The position numbers were made by a program, and so were the translations under genes. Shown here one piece after another: positions 45,985 to 57,066 of a stretch of DNA of 64,000 nt. The DNA is taken from positions 2,046,001-2,110,000 of the forward strand of contig JAPNXP010000003.1 in the NCBI GenBank assembly GCA_028753945.1, given 5' to 3'. How positions within the stretch are numbered: the first letter of the stretch is position 1; each line of letters starts with the position of its first letter. Source of the DNA: Hexactinellida sp. DTS-2022. Taxonomy: Eukaryota > Porifera > Hexactinellida. A model generated the notes under the pieces. The model did no database searches, was not told where the DNA came from, and saw nothing but the letters and a program-made list of their open reading frames with translations.

Positions 45985-46262
45985 ATTACAACAACATAAT
46001 AGTTTTGTTATAAATTTCAAAAAAATTCTCGATATTGTTTGCGGCCTGATATAAATGAAAGTTTTCGGAACCTGTATTAGATAGTCTAATCTAATGGGAA
46101 GTGACTATTCTCGATCTCGGTGCTCCTCTCCCTGTAGCTCTGGGTTTCTCTCTTTACGAAATCGGTGTTGATGCTAACGTTGGCGAGGTTGGAAACTGTA
46201 AGCCAAGGTGGATGAGTTATTGCTAGCATTAACTCCTCCTTGTTGCATTCATTGATGTTCAT

Positions 46263-48600
46263 TTACTTAGCGCGTTCTCTGCTGTCGTTTGCCCACCCGA
46301 CCTTCTTTCTTAATCTGTTTCTAGGAATGTTTTCCGTAAATTGTCTCCTTGGGCTGTCGCGCTTAATCTCACGGATTTCTCCCAGGCAATTGCAGAAGCT
46401 CTCATCCCGAGTGTCTTCACCGATGTGAGGTCTGCCTCGATTTGTAGCGCCGGGGTAATTAGTAGAAGTCCTGACATTCTCCGAGTTGTGTGCTCTTTCT
46501 AGTTTGTTGCTGTTAGTTTCAGAGAGCCAAGGCTGACACACAGAACTACAATATTCGAGGATCGGCCTGCACATTGTCTGGTACACTGTCCTGAGTTCGG
46601 CAAGTTCCCACCCCCAGTGCCGGATAGCTTACTAAAAATGCAGTTTCTTCTTTTGATCTTTTCTGTGACTCTCTTTGTATGTTCGGTAAAGGTTATTGAC
46701 CTATCGTAAGTCACTCCGAGGAAGGTAGGGTTTGGGTTCCACGTTAGGCATTTGCCATTAATCTGGAGAGTTGGCTTCCATCGGACCTCTCCCGGATCCT
46801 GTAAAAGTATGGATTCGCATTTGTCGGAGTTTAGTTTCATTTTCCATCTGATGTTCCATTCTTCCACCTTGTCAATTGCATGCTGGACCTCACTGGTGGC
46901 TACTGTTTTGTCTCTGAGTTGTGTGGCCCAGCACGCGATGTTGTCTGCGAACATACTTACGCGAATGTCTCCGTTCCCGAATATGTTTTCTGTAACGTAG
47001 TTTATAAATACGATAAATAGTAGTGGGCTGAGCACTGCTCCCTGTGGTACTCCTTGGGCAAATTTCCTTGACTTGCTTAAGCAATTTCCGACTCTCACTT
47101 TGGCTTTCCGGTCTCTAAGGAACCCTCTTATCCAGGTTGTCATCCTGTTCGGGATTCCGAGCTTAGTAGCTTGTTAATCAAGCCAGATCTCCAAACCTTG
47201 TCAAATGCCTTGCTGAAGTCTAGAAGTGCCAGGACAGTTCTCCGAGAAGGTGTATTTTGAAAATAATTGTGTACCAGTTGTGACAATCTGATGGTTTGGT
47301 CTTCTGTGAGCGTAGGGGTCTAAAGCCTGCTGGTCAGGGTTGGGGCCGATTACTTTCAGATGATTACGATTACGATTACGATTTATATTTTTTAAACGAT
47401 TATGATTACGATTACGTTCTATAATTTATTTGTGATTACGATTACGATTACAATTACTAAAACTTGTTATGATTACAATTATGAAAATAACCCAAAATGT
47501 ATACTAAATGCGGTCTGGCCAAGTCTGATAAATTCGAATCTAAAAGTACTAACAATAATGAAAAGTGTCAATTTCACTGTTACAGTATATATTATGATGG
47601 ATTCAAATTAATGTGACTGTTATTGAATAAAAGCACTTTCGCAGGTGCGAATTGATAATATATCCTTAATTTCAAAGATAATAAGCTAATAAAATAGCAT
47701 GATTACGATTACGATATGATTACACTCTAATAGAATCATCTGATTATGATTACGATTACGATTCAGCGAAATGTGTAATCGATTACAATCGATTACGATT
47801 GTAATCGTAATCGACCCCAACCCTGCTGCTGGTTCGGATTTAGCTTGCCGTTCTTCTCCAGAATGTGCATAAGTCTCATGGCCACCATCCTCTCCATCAC
47901 TTTTCCCAGACATGATGTTAAGCTGACAGGTCTGTATGACTCGATCTTCTCAGCATCCTTATTCTTCAATTAGTATAGGAATGATGGTTACTCTCCTCCA
48001 AGTGTTGGTGTGTATCCCTGGTTCCAGGAGGAGTTGATTACCATCAATAATCTTTCTCGTGCTGTTATGGGGAGGAAGGTGATAAATCTCGGAGCTCTCT
48101 CATCAGGCCTGCATGCCTTGGTAACTTTTAGTTTGCTAATACCTTGTTCCAAATCAGTTCCTATGAAGTCGTGGCTTTCGATACACTCCACTGTTAGGTG
48201 CGTAGGAATTAGCTGTTGTATTTGTGTAGAAATCTGTCATCTCTGTTCTCTTTCAATGAGCTAATTCCTGCGTAATGGGCGATGAATGCGTTGGCTTTGC
48301 TCCTGTCTGGAATTATTTGTATGTTGTGACACATTATTTTTCTGGGATTCTTGTTGCCTCTTGATTTTTCATCCAGGGCTTGGATGAATTTCCACGTTTT
48401 AGTATTTTTACTCCATGGGTCCATTTCTTCAACATGTTCCCTCCATAGTCTTTGCCTTGTTTCTTTGATCAACTCATTCACCTTGTGGCAGCACAATATC
48501 CACTATTGCCTGTGCTCCTTCATGTTTCTCCTAAATCTGTTCCGCTGTTTAATCATATCTGACATTTCCCGGGTCCACCATATTGGCTTAGACTTGTTTA
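46263..48600 (-). pseudogene. LINE reverse transcriptase, broken
   Basis: It reads from about 48590 (KPIWWTREMSDMIKQRNRF) through 48496-48209 and 48191-47988 (N-terminal RT blocks). After a MITE (47335-47825) it continues into 47143-46499, which holds GVPQGAVLSPLLFIVFIN and the catalytic box SMFADNIACW. The usual FADD has become FADN, a lost catalytic aspartate. The thumb/connection follows at 46586-46263 (RPILEYCSSVCQPWLSE) in another frame. Several frameshifts. Family role: target-primed reverse transcription. Confidence 0.85.
47335..47825. mobile_element. hAT MITE of GATTACGATTACG repeats, perfect 8-bp TSD
   Basis: 491 bp with ends CAGGGTTGGGGCCGATTAC and the inverse ending AACCCTG. TSD CTGCTGGT is exact (47327-47334, 47826-47833). 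Both subterminal zones are short-period GATTAC repeats. Inserted in the LINE RT. Confidence 0.9.
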
Positions 48601-48897
48601 TCCTTTTCTTTGGACGGACATATTTGCTGTTTTTAGTATGATTTGAGTCATATACTACTTAAATAGAAGGACTAGTATCTGGCAATCTCGGGTAACGGAA
48701 CTTGGGTCCCATTGTATCACTGCGCAACGACGTCGTTACGTCAAAAACATGGCAAATCCTGGAAAGTTTTTGCTTTTTTCGCTGGCGCCATCTCACTAGC
48801 TCATGCTGCTGTATTATGATTTTTTTCAGGTTTATAGCTTGTAGCTTTACTAACATTTCTGGTGCTGGGAATCATCCAATTTTGGTTTAACTTCATA

Positions 48898-51643
48898 ATG
48901 CCTAAGAAGTGTAACGTCTTTGGTTGCCGTGGAAATTACAGGTGTGAACCATACACAAAAGTACCATTTCCAAGTGATGAAGTGGAGCGAGATCGTTGGA
49001 TTGATGCTACGCCAAATGAGCGCTCCAGTCTGTTACAACTTAAACAAATCTATGCTTGTGTCCATCATTTTGACTGTGAATGGGTCACAGTTAAAGGTGG
49101 TAAACGACCTAGCCAATCACCATCCATTTTTCCTGGTGTCACAAAGTCGTGTTTAAAGCAAGTCTCTTCAACCCCTAGAAATACAAGTTCTTCGGCAGAA
49201 GCACGTACCAGAAATGAAGACCTTAGAACTAACGCTCTTGATATAATTGGTGATTTCGATTCTTTTTGTACAGTCATCCAACAGCGTTTCTCCAAAAATC
49301 ATCTCATTATTCAAGATGGTGATGATGTTTACATTTCCAAAACTGACGCACAAGGACGTTCAGTCGTCCAGTTTCTACATTTACAACATGTGAAATCACT
49401 ATTTGGATATTTATTTCTTAAATGTGTTGAGAAAAATGGAAAGGAAATACCAAATCTTATTTTTCAAAAGTTGGTTTCCTACAGAAGAACAGCCAATGGT
49501 CACAAATGGTCACAGTTCAACAGCATTTTAACTAGTATTCCAGAGTACGAATTCAAAGACAGACTACCTGAAAAGTTCCCTTGAGGAATTGAGTCGTATG
49601 AGTTGCTCTGAACTTCCCCATTATCAATTTTTGTATACTCAGCTAGGGTTGTTACTTACTGCACCAAAAGCCCGTCGTTTTGATAAAATATTTATGTTTT
49701 TGCTGCTGAACTTCATAACATTTCACCAGCTGCGTATAGAATGCCACGAAAATCGGGTGCTATTGCATTACCTCGAGTAGAACTGTTGAAGAAACTTCTT
49801 TCTAATAGTCTACATGATGAAAACTTGAGGCAACTTCTTCAAGAGCTTCAACCCCAGCAGCGTCTTGTAAACATTTTATTTGATTAAGTTAAGCTAACAG
49901 AAACTCTTAGGTACTCTGGTGGTCATGTTGTTGGTTATGCTCAAAATGGATCTGGTGACGCTGAAGTTCTCGCAACACATGCTTTAGTGATCGAGGTTGT
50001 ATGCCATTTTGGTGGCCCTAATTATATTCTACGTATTCATCCTGTCGCGAAACTCAATTCAAATCAACTCAAGGATATATTACTCGAAGCTCTCGCAGCA
50101 GTTAGCAATGCTGGTGGCACTACAATTTAGTGTATATGTGACAATTGCAATACAAATGTCTCAGTCTATGCCAAATTAGGTGGACCTGGTAGAGTTTTTA
50201 TAGACATTTTAAACTCTCATGCTTTTCTCATTTATGACTATGTCCATTTATTCAAAAACATTAGGAATAACTGGATAACTGTGCCCCACAGGGAACTCGC
50301 ATTCACAAAAGATGGTAAATCACACATAGCACGTTGGAAAGACATAAAAGCACTTTACATTGAAGACAGGAAGAACAGCATCCGTTTGAACAAGATTACA
50401 TACACAGCTGTGTATCCCAAGCCTTTGCAAAGACAAAGTGAGCCTTTTGTTTGTCAGATATTCAATGACAAAACTGTTGCTGCTCTTTCAACTTTAAAAG
50501 ATAAGCTCAGTATTAGTGAAGGGACCATTGTTTTTGTTAAACTCATCAATGACTGGTTCCATATGATGAATGTCAAAGACAGGTTTTCTGGTATAAATAC
50601 GCGTGATGAGTGTCGTCAACCGTGGACCAAGGATTGCACAAGTTTCAAAAAACTCGATGAAACTTGTGATGTCATATCATCTTGTACATGGCCAGGTGGA
50701 CAAGGTCGGACACAGAAACTCACAAAGCAGACTGCAGATGCATTTGTACTGTCTACAAGAGCCTTTGTCCAAGCAGCAGAGTTTCTGTTGACACACCACA
50801 ACTTCAGTTATGTTTTGCCTGGTGTGTTCGCGGGTGAGGCTCTAGAGAAGTTTTTTGGTCAAGCCCGACAACGCAATGCAGGAAATTTCTATATTGAAGT
50901 CGTTGACATCAAGGCAGCTGCAGAAACCAAGAATCTTCGCGCTATTTTGAATATGATTCGACCCCACAGCCTCATAGTTACGTAGCTTGCACTTGTAGCA
51001 TACACATAGAAGAAGATCAATTTGATATCACTATTTCAGAGACTGAAGATCTTGTTCAAAGTAATGACACAATCAAACATAAAGTAATACAGTGGAGCCT
51101 CCCATAACGGACACTCCAAATAGCGGACAACCTCTAAATAACGGACAACCCTCGTGGAACGGTTTATTTATTTAGCATATGTCTAATAGAAAAGCAACCT
51201 CTAAATAGCGGACAACCTCTAAATAACGGACAACGGTTCCGGTCCCAAGGTGTCCGTTGTTCAGAGGCTCTACTGTATTTCTCGCTGGACATTTGGAACA
51301 CAAATTTCGAGCTAAAATTTCGACTGCCGAAGCTGAAGATGATGATGACAATCTGACTGATTCGGAGTTTCTCACTAATTTAAACAGGGGTGGACTAACT
51401 GTACCTCTTATCTCAACTGTCCATTTCGTACATTCAGCTTACAAACTGTTTGTTAATTGCAATTTACACTGCTGTCGAGCTCACCTCAGCCAAGCCCTAT
51501 CTCGTATTGACAGTCCAATGGCTATTATTCAAGGAGCATGTGTTACTATGTCAAACATACTTTTGAAGTCCTACGTGCTTGATAAAAGTGATAAAGAAAG
51601 GCAACTTGGCTGCTTGAGAAGGGAGGAAAAACTCTCATCTTAA
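48898..51643 (+). pseudogene. P-element-like THAP transposase, few lesions
   Basis: The start MPKKCNVFGCRGNY at 48898 opens a THAP domain (C2CH, ending HHFDCEWV and SIFPGVTKSC, residues 1-90). The first frame ends at 49584; one frameshift leads into LPHYQFLYTQLGLLL, then PRVELLKKLLSNS. The catalytic ILFDEVK motif reads ILFD-stop-VK (GAA to TAA, about 49888), and a second stop (TAG near 50129) precedes CDNCNTNV. 50281-50985 is open and continues the core (FINDW-like KLINDWFHMMNVKD, GEALEKFFGQARQRNAGNFY). The C-terminal part (LAGHLEHKFRAK) is at 51278-51643 after a MITE. Recent enough for conceptual translation, but not active. Confidence 0.85.
51090..51275. mobile_element. Tigger-like MITE
   Basis: 186 bp. 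Left CAGTGGAGCCTCCCATAACG; right, minus strand, CAGTAGAGCCTCTGAACAAC. TA on both sides (51088-51089, 51276-51277). Internal TAGCGGACAACCTC repeats. Inserted in the P-like transposase gene. Confidence 0.85.
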
Positions 51644-52108
51644 AGCAAAATATGCAGTAATATCCCTGTTCACAGTGATATCCATGTCCGCGTATGGTTG
51701 ATTCTGTACCGATATGAATTTTTTGCCTTTTGTTAGCATTTTATACTGACCTTATTAACTAATCCGTGCCAATGTTAACATTTAAACTGTCATTTTGACT
51801 TATATAATCACAATGTAAACTATTTTGACTGTGTTTGTCTCATTACCCTACATTTGTTTAGAAGAATACACACAATTTTAGATAAATTCCTGCTATTTTA
51901 AGTGTTCTTTACCTTCAAATGACCTTAAGGTGACCTTGTTTAAGGTCCATTGCGTAAAAAGTGAAATCCTCGTGCCTCAAAACCCCATGTTAGACACCAA
52001 GTTGAAGGTTCTAGCATGTGTACAATCCGAGATATTATGGGACCCAAGTTCCAGGCCCCGAGCATAGGAGATACTAGTCCTTCTATTTAAGTAGTCTATG
52101 ATTTGAGT

Positions 52109-52639
52109 ATACATATTCGATTGTTCCTCTGTGCTCATTTCATCCCACTTAGTGTTGTCTATTTTAGATGTGATCTCTTCTTGGTATCCTTCCCAATCAG
52201 CTTTTTCAGTTCCAGGATAGTCTGAACTGATCCTTCTGGTGTTCTGTTTTAAGTTTCAGTGATATTTTAATAGGAAGGTGATCAGAGCTCAGCTCTTGAA
52301 GTTCGCATAGTTTGTTATGGAGCTATGTATTACGGTAAGGTCAGGTGTCGTCCAATTCCCGTTTACTCGGCTCACTCTTGTCTTTCATTTGTGTTTATTG
52401 TTACCATTTCGTTTTCCGCCAGCCACTCTTCCATCTGGAGTCCCCTTCTGTCGGTAGAGGCTTCTCTGTCCCATAAAGTGGAGTGACAGTTTAAATCTCC
52501 TGCTAGGAGTGTATTGTTTCCGTGTGGGAGGTTTTCGATCGGGTTTTTCGTCTGTACGGTTCTCCATCTCGGAGCTCCGTATTGGGGGGATATAGATGTT
52601 CCAGAGTATTAATTTCATCATTTTCGATAGTGGTAGTTC
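52109..52639 (-). pseudogene. LINE AP endonuclease, C-terminal part
   Basis: Minus-strand frame beginning at the edge of the Mutator-like element and reading KLILWNIYIPPIRSS, the central strand of an exonuclease-endonuclease-phosphatase fold. It then decays toward the RT, with some frames broken around 52400. Its first codons run directly on from the frame at 56177 when the inserted element and one GTTC are removed. Confidence 0.7.
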
Positions 52640-52759
52640 TGTTGTATGACGGTTTACTTACCATGACAATTTACTTACCTCTATTACTATAACCATAATT
52701 AACCATGGATACTTTCTATCCATGACGGATTACTTGGGGACGCGTCATTAGTTCTACTG

Positions 52760-53115
52760 CGGAAGTAGGTATTAGTTCTAAATTTCAATTCTAGACGTTA
52801 GTTCTATTATTTTCCTCCAGTAGACGTTAGTTTGCAGCATGTAGACGTTAGTTCTATTCCCAAAATTGGCGTAGTTCTATTATTTGCAGTATGTAGACGT
52901 TAGTTCTATTCCCAAAATTGGCGTTAGTTCTATTATTTGCAGCATGTAGACGTTAGTTCTATTCCCAAAATTGGCGTTAGTTCTATTATTTGCAGCATGT
53001 AGACGTTAGTTCAATTCCCAAAATTGGCGTTAGTTCTACTTTTTAATATGTAGACGTTAGTTCTATTTTTTTAATTGGCGTTAGTTATAATATTTGCAGC
53101 ATGTAAACGTTAGTT
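52760..53115. repeat. Subterminal minisatellite of the Mutator-like element, left
   Basis: About 6-7 units of GTAGACGTTAGTTCTATTCC alternating with CAAAATTGGCGTTAGTTCTA and TTATTTGCAGCAT. The composite period is about 60 bp. The inverse array is at 55585-55800. Likely clustered transposase binding sites. Confidence 0.85.
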
Positions 53116-53239
53116 CTACTCGTACTTAGTTGACTGATTTAATGAATATAAATGAAAGAGAATATAAAGAAAAAAATATGAATTTTAACTAAGATTAATT
53201 AACGAAATGAAGGAGAACGGTTTAATTTAGATAATTTGA

Positions 53240-54831
53240 AACTTATCAGTGATTGGACTCCTGCAGGTTGGGCACGTCTTAACCGTTTCCATAATTAGTA
53301 TCACTACAATGTTTGCAGCAATTTGCATGTTTACATGGTATGAATAACCATGTATCATCTCGTTGAGTAAGGCAAATCACGCATAAACTTTGATTTTCAG
53401 ATTGTAGAGCCGGCTCTTCTTCATCGTTTTCATCTGAATTATCTGATACATAAATCACGCTAGAATCATCTAAAGATATTGCGTTCTTTAAAGATCTGGA
53501 TATGCAGCCTAGGAATTCCCATGGAGTGCACAAACCACTCACAAGTTTCTGTTTGCATTCATTACGATGCTCAAGGTTGATCCTAACCTGCTTTTTTCTT
53601 GACCTAGTAATTTCGAATCCATGTTTTAATCGGGATATATCGTTGTCATAATCTGCTATCAGGTTATTTAGAGTATTCATAAAGTTCCAAATTCTTGGAT
53701 GACTCGATTTGAATAAACATTTTAGTCTTGCATGATAGCTTTCTGCTCCATTGTTGGTACAATTTTCTAATTCAAAAATCGACAGTTCACGTGGTGTAAT
53801 TTGGGTTAGCCAATATCTTTTGAAGTATTTAATAAAATCATCAAGTTTGCACTTCTCAAATTGTGGCAACTTTGGTGGTTGGAGGCAGGAGTAGGTAGAA
53901 TAAATAAGTCATATGGTAGGAATGGAATTGCCATTATTTGCCGCACAAAGACAGATAGTTCTGGTACATTTTTATAACTTGATGTCAATCCAAATTTCCG
54001 GATGTGTTTCCAAATCTCTTGTGTGTAATGGAACCAGCATCCATATATTCTCGTACCTGGATATACATGCTTGAAAGCATTGCGAGGTCCTCTTTCCCAA
54101 TCAGACATCATCCTTGTCGGCTGAAGTTGAGGAAGAAGTTCCTTTATTTTTAGTATAAGTGCAGTATAAAGTTCCTCATCTTTATGTGCCATTAAACAAT
54201 GGATTCCTGGGATACTGTGTCTTCCAATTGAAAGAAAGATCGTAAACAATTGATAAAATAATCTTGGTACCACATAAAATGTGCCATCAAATTGAATATC
54301 AGAAATATCCCCCAATACTTCGAATATTGTTTAAGAGAAAAAGATGACTGCTATGCCCTCACCTAACACGACAATAGCCTTTAAATGAATAGCGAAATTA
54401 GTTGTTGGTAATTGATCACAAAATTGAATCGAAGTTTTGGGAATTGTAGGTTGTGATCCTCTCCTTGCTCTAAACATCATGGATTCACATTCTTTAAAAG
54501 TAATTCTATGAGCTGAAGGATCATACCTAGTCACTTCATTGAAAACTTCACGAAGGTTAGCTTGAGAAGTGTTTGCCATCTTCCTGCATTTGGATTTTAA
54601 TGCAAAAGCATCTGATTGATACACTTCTATCTCATGATTGTGTTCTGATTTCGGATAGATTAGACTAATATCAGTATCCAATTTGGCTGTCCCTTTGCAA
54701 CTTTTTTTGAAAATAACACATCTTAAGTGAACACAATTCAATTTCTTTGTATTTGAAAAATATTTGTATCCATCAGGAGTAACAAAAGTCTTACCGCCTT
54801 TGCGTTGATATTCTTCAAGGTTATATTCCAT
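53240..54831 (-). pseudogene. FLYWCH / Mutator-like transposase / RING protein, nearly intact
   Basis: The likely start is MEYNLEEYQRKGG at 54831. Domains in order: FLYWCH-type zinc finger (GYKYFSNTKKLNCVHLRC ... SEHNHEIE, residues ~10-65); linker; MULE transposase core from IQFDGTFYVVP (first Asp) through MMSDWERGPRNAF (second Asp) and YGCWFHYTQE to ENCTNNGAESYH (likely catalytic Glu); and a C-terminal RING finger, CVICLTQRDDTWLFIPCKHA, CCKHC and, after one frameshift, TCPTCRSPI. Lesions: one TAA (54328-54330) where the frame continues unchanged, a frameshift near 53880 and one near 53285. A DDE transposase with its own RING finger could be a ubiquitin ligase; that activity is inference only. 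Confidence 0.85.
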
Positions 54832-55069
54832 ATATGGTAATAGTCGTAATGTATTAAAGAAACATGCCGTTATACAGATATTTATACCATTTGAGTGAAC
54901 ACAAATGCTGTTTGTGAACACTTTTCACTATTTTGAATTGTCACCATCTGGTTATAATTAATTCAAGTGACAAGTTGAACATTATAAAATTACATAGTGA
55001 CACTTGTTAACCAGATTAAAGATAGGGAATCCTTATCCAGCGATCATCGTTTTTAGTGTGCTTCTTCTA

Positions 55070-55112
55070 GTAAAACGTTATAGTAGGGTCCTACTATAAC
55101 GTTTTATACTAT
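55070..55112. repeat. Near-perfect palindrome upstream of the transposase gene
   Basis: TAAAACGTTATAGTAGGG and its inverse meet at GTCC, making a hairpin of about 40 bp roughly 240 bp upstream of the transposase start. It could be regulatory or an old MITE; nothing in the sequence decides. Confidence 0.6.
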
Positions 55113-55584
55113 AAGTGCACACTATTGAAATCGTTCTGTCGGACTTCCGTTCGGCCGTACGCGATGGCATTACTAAACCATTAGGGATAGAGATTTTAAA
55201 TTTATACTGGGGTTAGTTGTTTGTAAGGAAATATGTGTTACATATAGTGCATGAATCATTTGGAACATTTTACAGTTGATGATGATGTCAATTCTATTAT
55301 TCAAAATAGTAATGTAAATACTATACACGTATTTCAATTGTAATAATTATAAATACATACTTAATTAATTAAAGCCAATTCTTATTCAAAATATTTACAA
55401 TTCAAACATTAATTAAATTAAATTAAATTAAAAGATGAAATTAAATTTGAATATTGAATTTCAATTTAATATAACCCTCTACCTCAATATAATATTATTG
55501 AAGAGTTTATGCGACCAAAATTGCGTCGTCCTGTTCAACCTGAAGAAGCACACTCCCATCCCGTATGTGGGATTTTTTTGTAAT

Positions 55585-55800
55585 AGAACTAGCGTCTACT
55601 GGCTGCAAATAATAGAACTAACGTCTACTGGCTGCAAATAATAGAACTAACGCCAATTTTGGGAATAGAACTAACGTCTACATGCTGCAAATAATAGAAC
55701 TAACGTATACTGGCTGCAAATAATAGAACTAACGCCAATTTTGGGAATAGAACTAACGTCTACATTCAGAGTAGAACTAACGTCTACACGAGGATTAGAA
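55585..55800. repeat. Subterminal minisatellite of the Mutator-like element, right
   Basis: Inverse orientation of the array at 52760-53115: AATAGAACTAACGTCTACTG and AACGCCAATTTTGGGAATAG units repeated about 6 times. It forms the inner part of the terminal inverted repeat. Confidence 0.85.
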
Positions 55801-56176
55801 CTAATGCATGCGCCTCGATTACTTACCGTCTTTGCTACGGCTTCACACTTTATACTTCCTATTACACATCTGCACTTATAAGGATTTACATCTCAAATTC
55901 TAATTGGAAAATGTCATATGGCCCAAAATATCTAAGCTAATATGGAAATTATTAAATGCTATGTTGATGCATTGTCAAATTATGATAGTATATATTATTA
56001 GAATTAGATATGTGAATCCTTATAAGTGTAGATGTGTAATAGGAAGTATAAAGTGTGAAGCCATGTCAAAGACGGTAAGTAAACCGTCATGGATAGAAAG
56101 TATCCATGGTTAAATATGGTTATATTAATAGAAGTAAGTAAACTGTCATGGTAAGTAAACTGTCATACAACAGTTC

Positions 56177-56480
56177 TATGCCTAATTGTTCAGTTATGCT
56201 TCCTGGATAGCTTCCATCTCTTATTTCCTTATAAAGAATCGAGTCCTTGATGTAAGTGACCAATCCTCCACCTCTACTGACTCCAGCACTTCTCGTTGTC
56301 ATCCGGTCTCTTCTTACTGAACTGTATCCAGGAATTTTAGGTGTGGCATCATTGGGCTTCATCTTGGTTTCTTGTAATAGTATAACACCTGCGTGTTCCC
56401 TGCTAATGAGCATTTCAAATTCTTCCGTCTTTGTCTTTAACGTATCGCAGTTCCATTGGATAAAGTTGAGTACGGGTTTT
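56177..56480 (-). pseudogene. LINE AP endonuclease, N-terminal part
   Basis: Minus-strand frame reading LNFIQWNCDTLKTK (start of the endonuclease fold), HAGVILLQETKMKP (catalytic Glu motif) and GGGLVTYIKDSI, open to the Mutator-like element boundary at 56176. The endonuclease nicks target DNA to prime reverse transcription. The continuation is at 52635-52109. Confidence 0.85.
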
Positions 56481-56625
56481 ACACACTTGTTCGCGCTCGC
56501 AATGTTCGTAACTTGTATCCCTTTCTTTGCAATTCTTTATTTGTTGCTTGGCGTACATCCAGGACAGCTCCAGCTGTTGTTATCCCAGTGCATTTGCTGT
56601 TCTGCCCTAGTGGTCTTGCTGCATA

Positions 56626-57058
56626 CAGGCCCGGATTAAGGCACGTTCAGAATGTTCAGCTGAACAGGGCCGCCCACCACCTGAGTGGGACCGCCATGCC
56701 TAACATGAATTTATCTCACTGCATCTTTTGTTGAGATATACGTAGAAGAGCTTATTGACATTATAGTAATCTTAACTATCTTATGAGTATATAATAATAG
56801 TTTGTCGTTTAACGTGTCATCTAATTTGTTGCTTAAATGCGCTCTATGGTCAATGTGTATTTTATATTGATTTCATTTACAGTAATTGTGTTTGTTATTC
56901 CTACGCCGGAACACTTAAATTTACTTAAATCTACAGTTTCTATTATAATAAATAAAGGAATTATGTACAAATTAATTTTGCTTTGCATAAACAAAAACAC
57001 GAGGGGGCCGCCCACCAGCTGTCCGAACGGGGCCGGTCACCAGCTTAATTCGGTCCAG
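56626..57058. mobile_element. hAT MITE, perfect 8-bp TSD
   Basis: 433 bp. Left CAGGCCCGGATTAAGGCACG; right, minus strand, CTGGACCGAATTAAGCTGG. TSD GCTGCATA is exact (56618-56625, 57059-57066). The ends resemble the CAGGGCCGGATTA end at 11499. Inserted in the upstream ORF region of the LINE. Confidence 0.9.
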
Positions 57059-57066
57059 GCTGCATA

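Larger units (their letters stand above)
48649..52100 (+). mobile_element. P-like (THAP) DNA transposon, copy 2, well preserved
   Basis: 3452 bp. Left end CATATACTACTTAAATAGAA; right, minus strand, CATAGACTACTTAAATAGAA, with homology continuing through GGACTAGTATCT. TSD ATTTGAGT is exact (48641-48648, 52101-52108), the 8 bp expected for P-type elements. It contains a nearly complete transposase gene. It interrupts the LINE between endonuclease and RT. Confidence 0.9.
52640..56172 (-). mobile_element. Mutator-like transposon with FLYWCH and RING domains and a 4-bp TSD
   Basis: 3533 bp. Left end TGTTGTATGACGGTTTACTT; right, minus strand, TGTTGTATGACAGTTTACTT. The inverted repeats continue as TACCATGACARTTTACTTAC. 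The TSD is GTTC (52636-52639, 56173-56176); removing the element plus one GTTC restores the LINE frame, which confirms both ends. Inside the ends are arrays of GTAGACGTTAGTTCTAT repeats. The A+T-rich part at 55280-55570 is shared with the 753-bp elements at 24825 and 29992. The superfamily usually duplicates 8-11 bp, so a 4-bp duplication is unusual. Confidence 0.85.

Noticed and set aside
47335..47825. Telomere-like short repeats
   Set aside because: The GATTAC-type repeats are the subterminal part of a hAT MITE with an exact TSD.
52760..53115. CRISPR-like pattern of regularly spaced repeats
   Set aside because: The intervening sequences are themselves repeats, not unique spacers; the array is a subterminal minisatellite of an animal transposon.
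56833..57015. Small ORFs on both strands in 56833-57067
   Set aside because: They lie inside a non-autonomous hAT MITE and have no domain.
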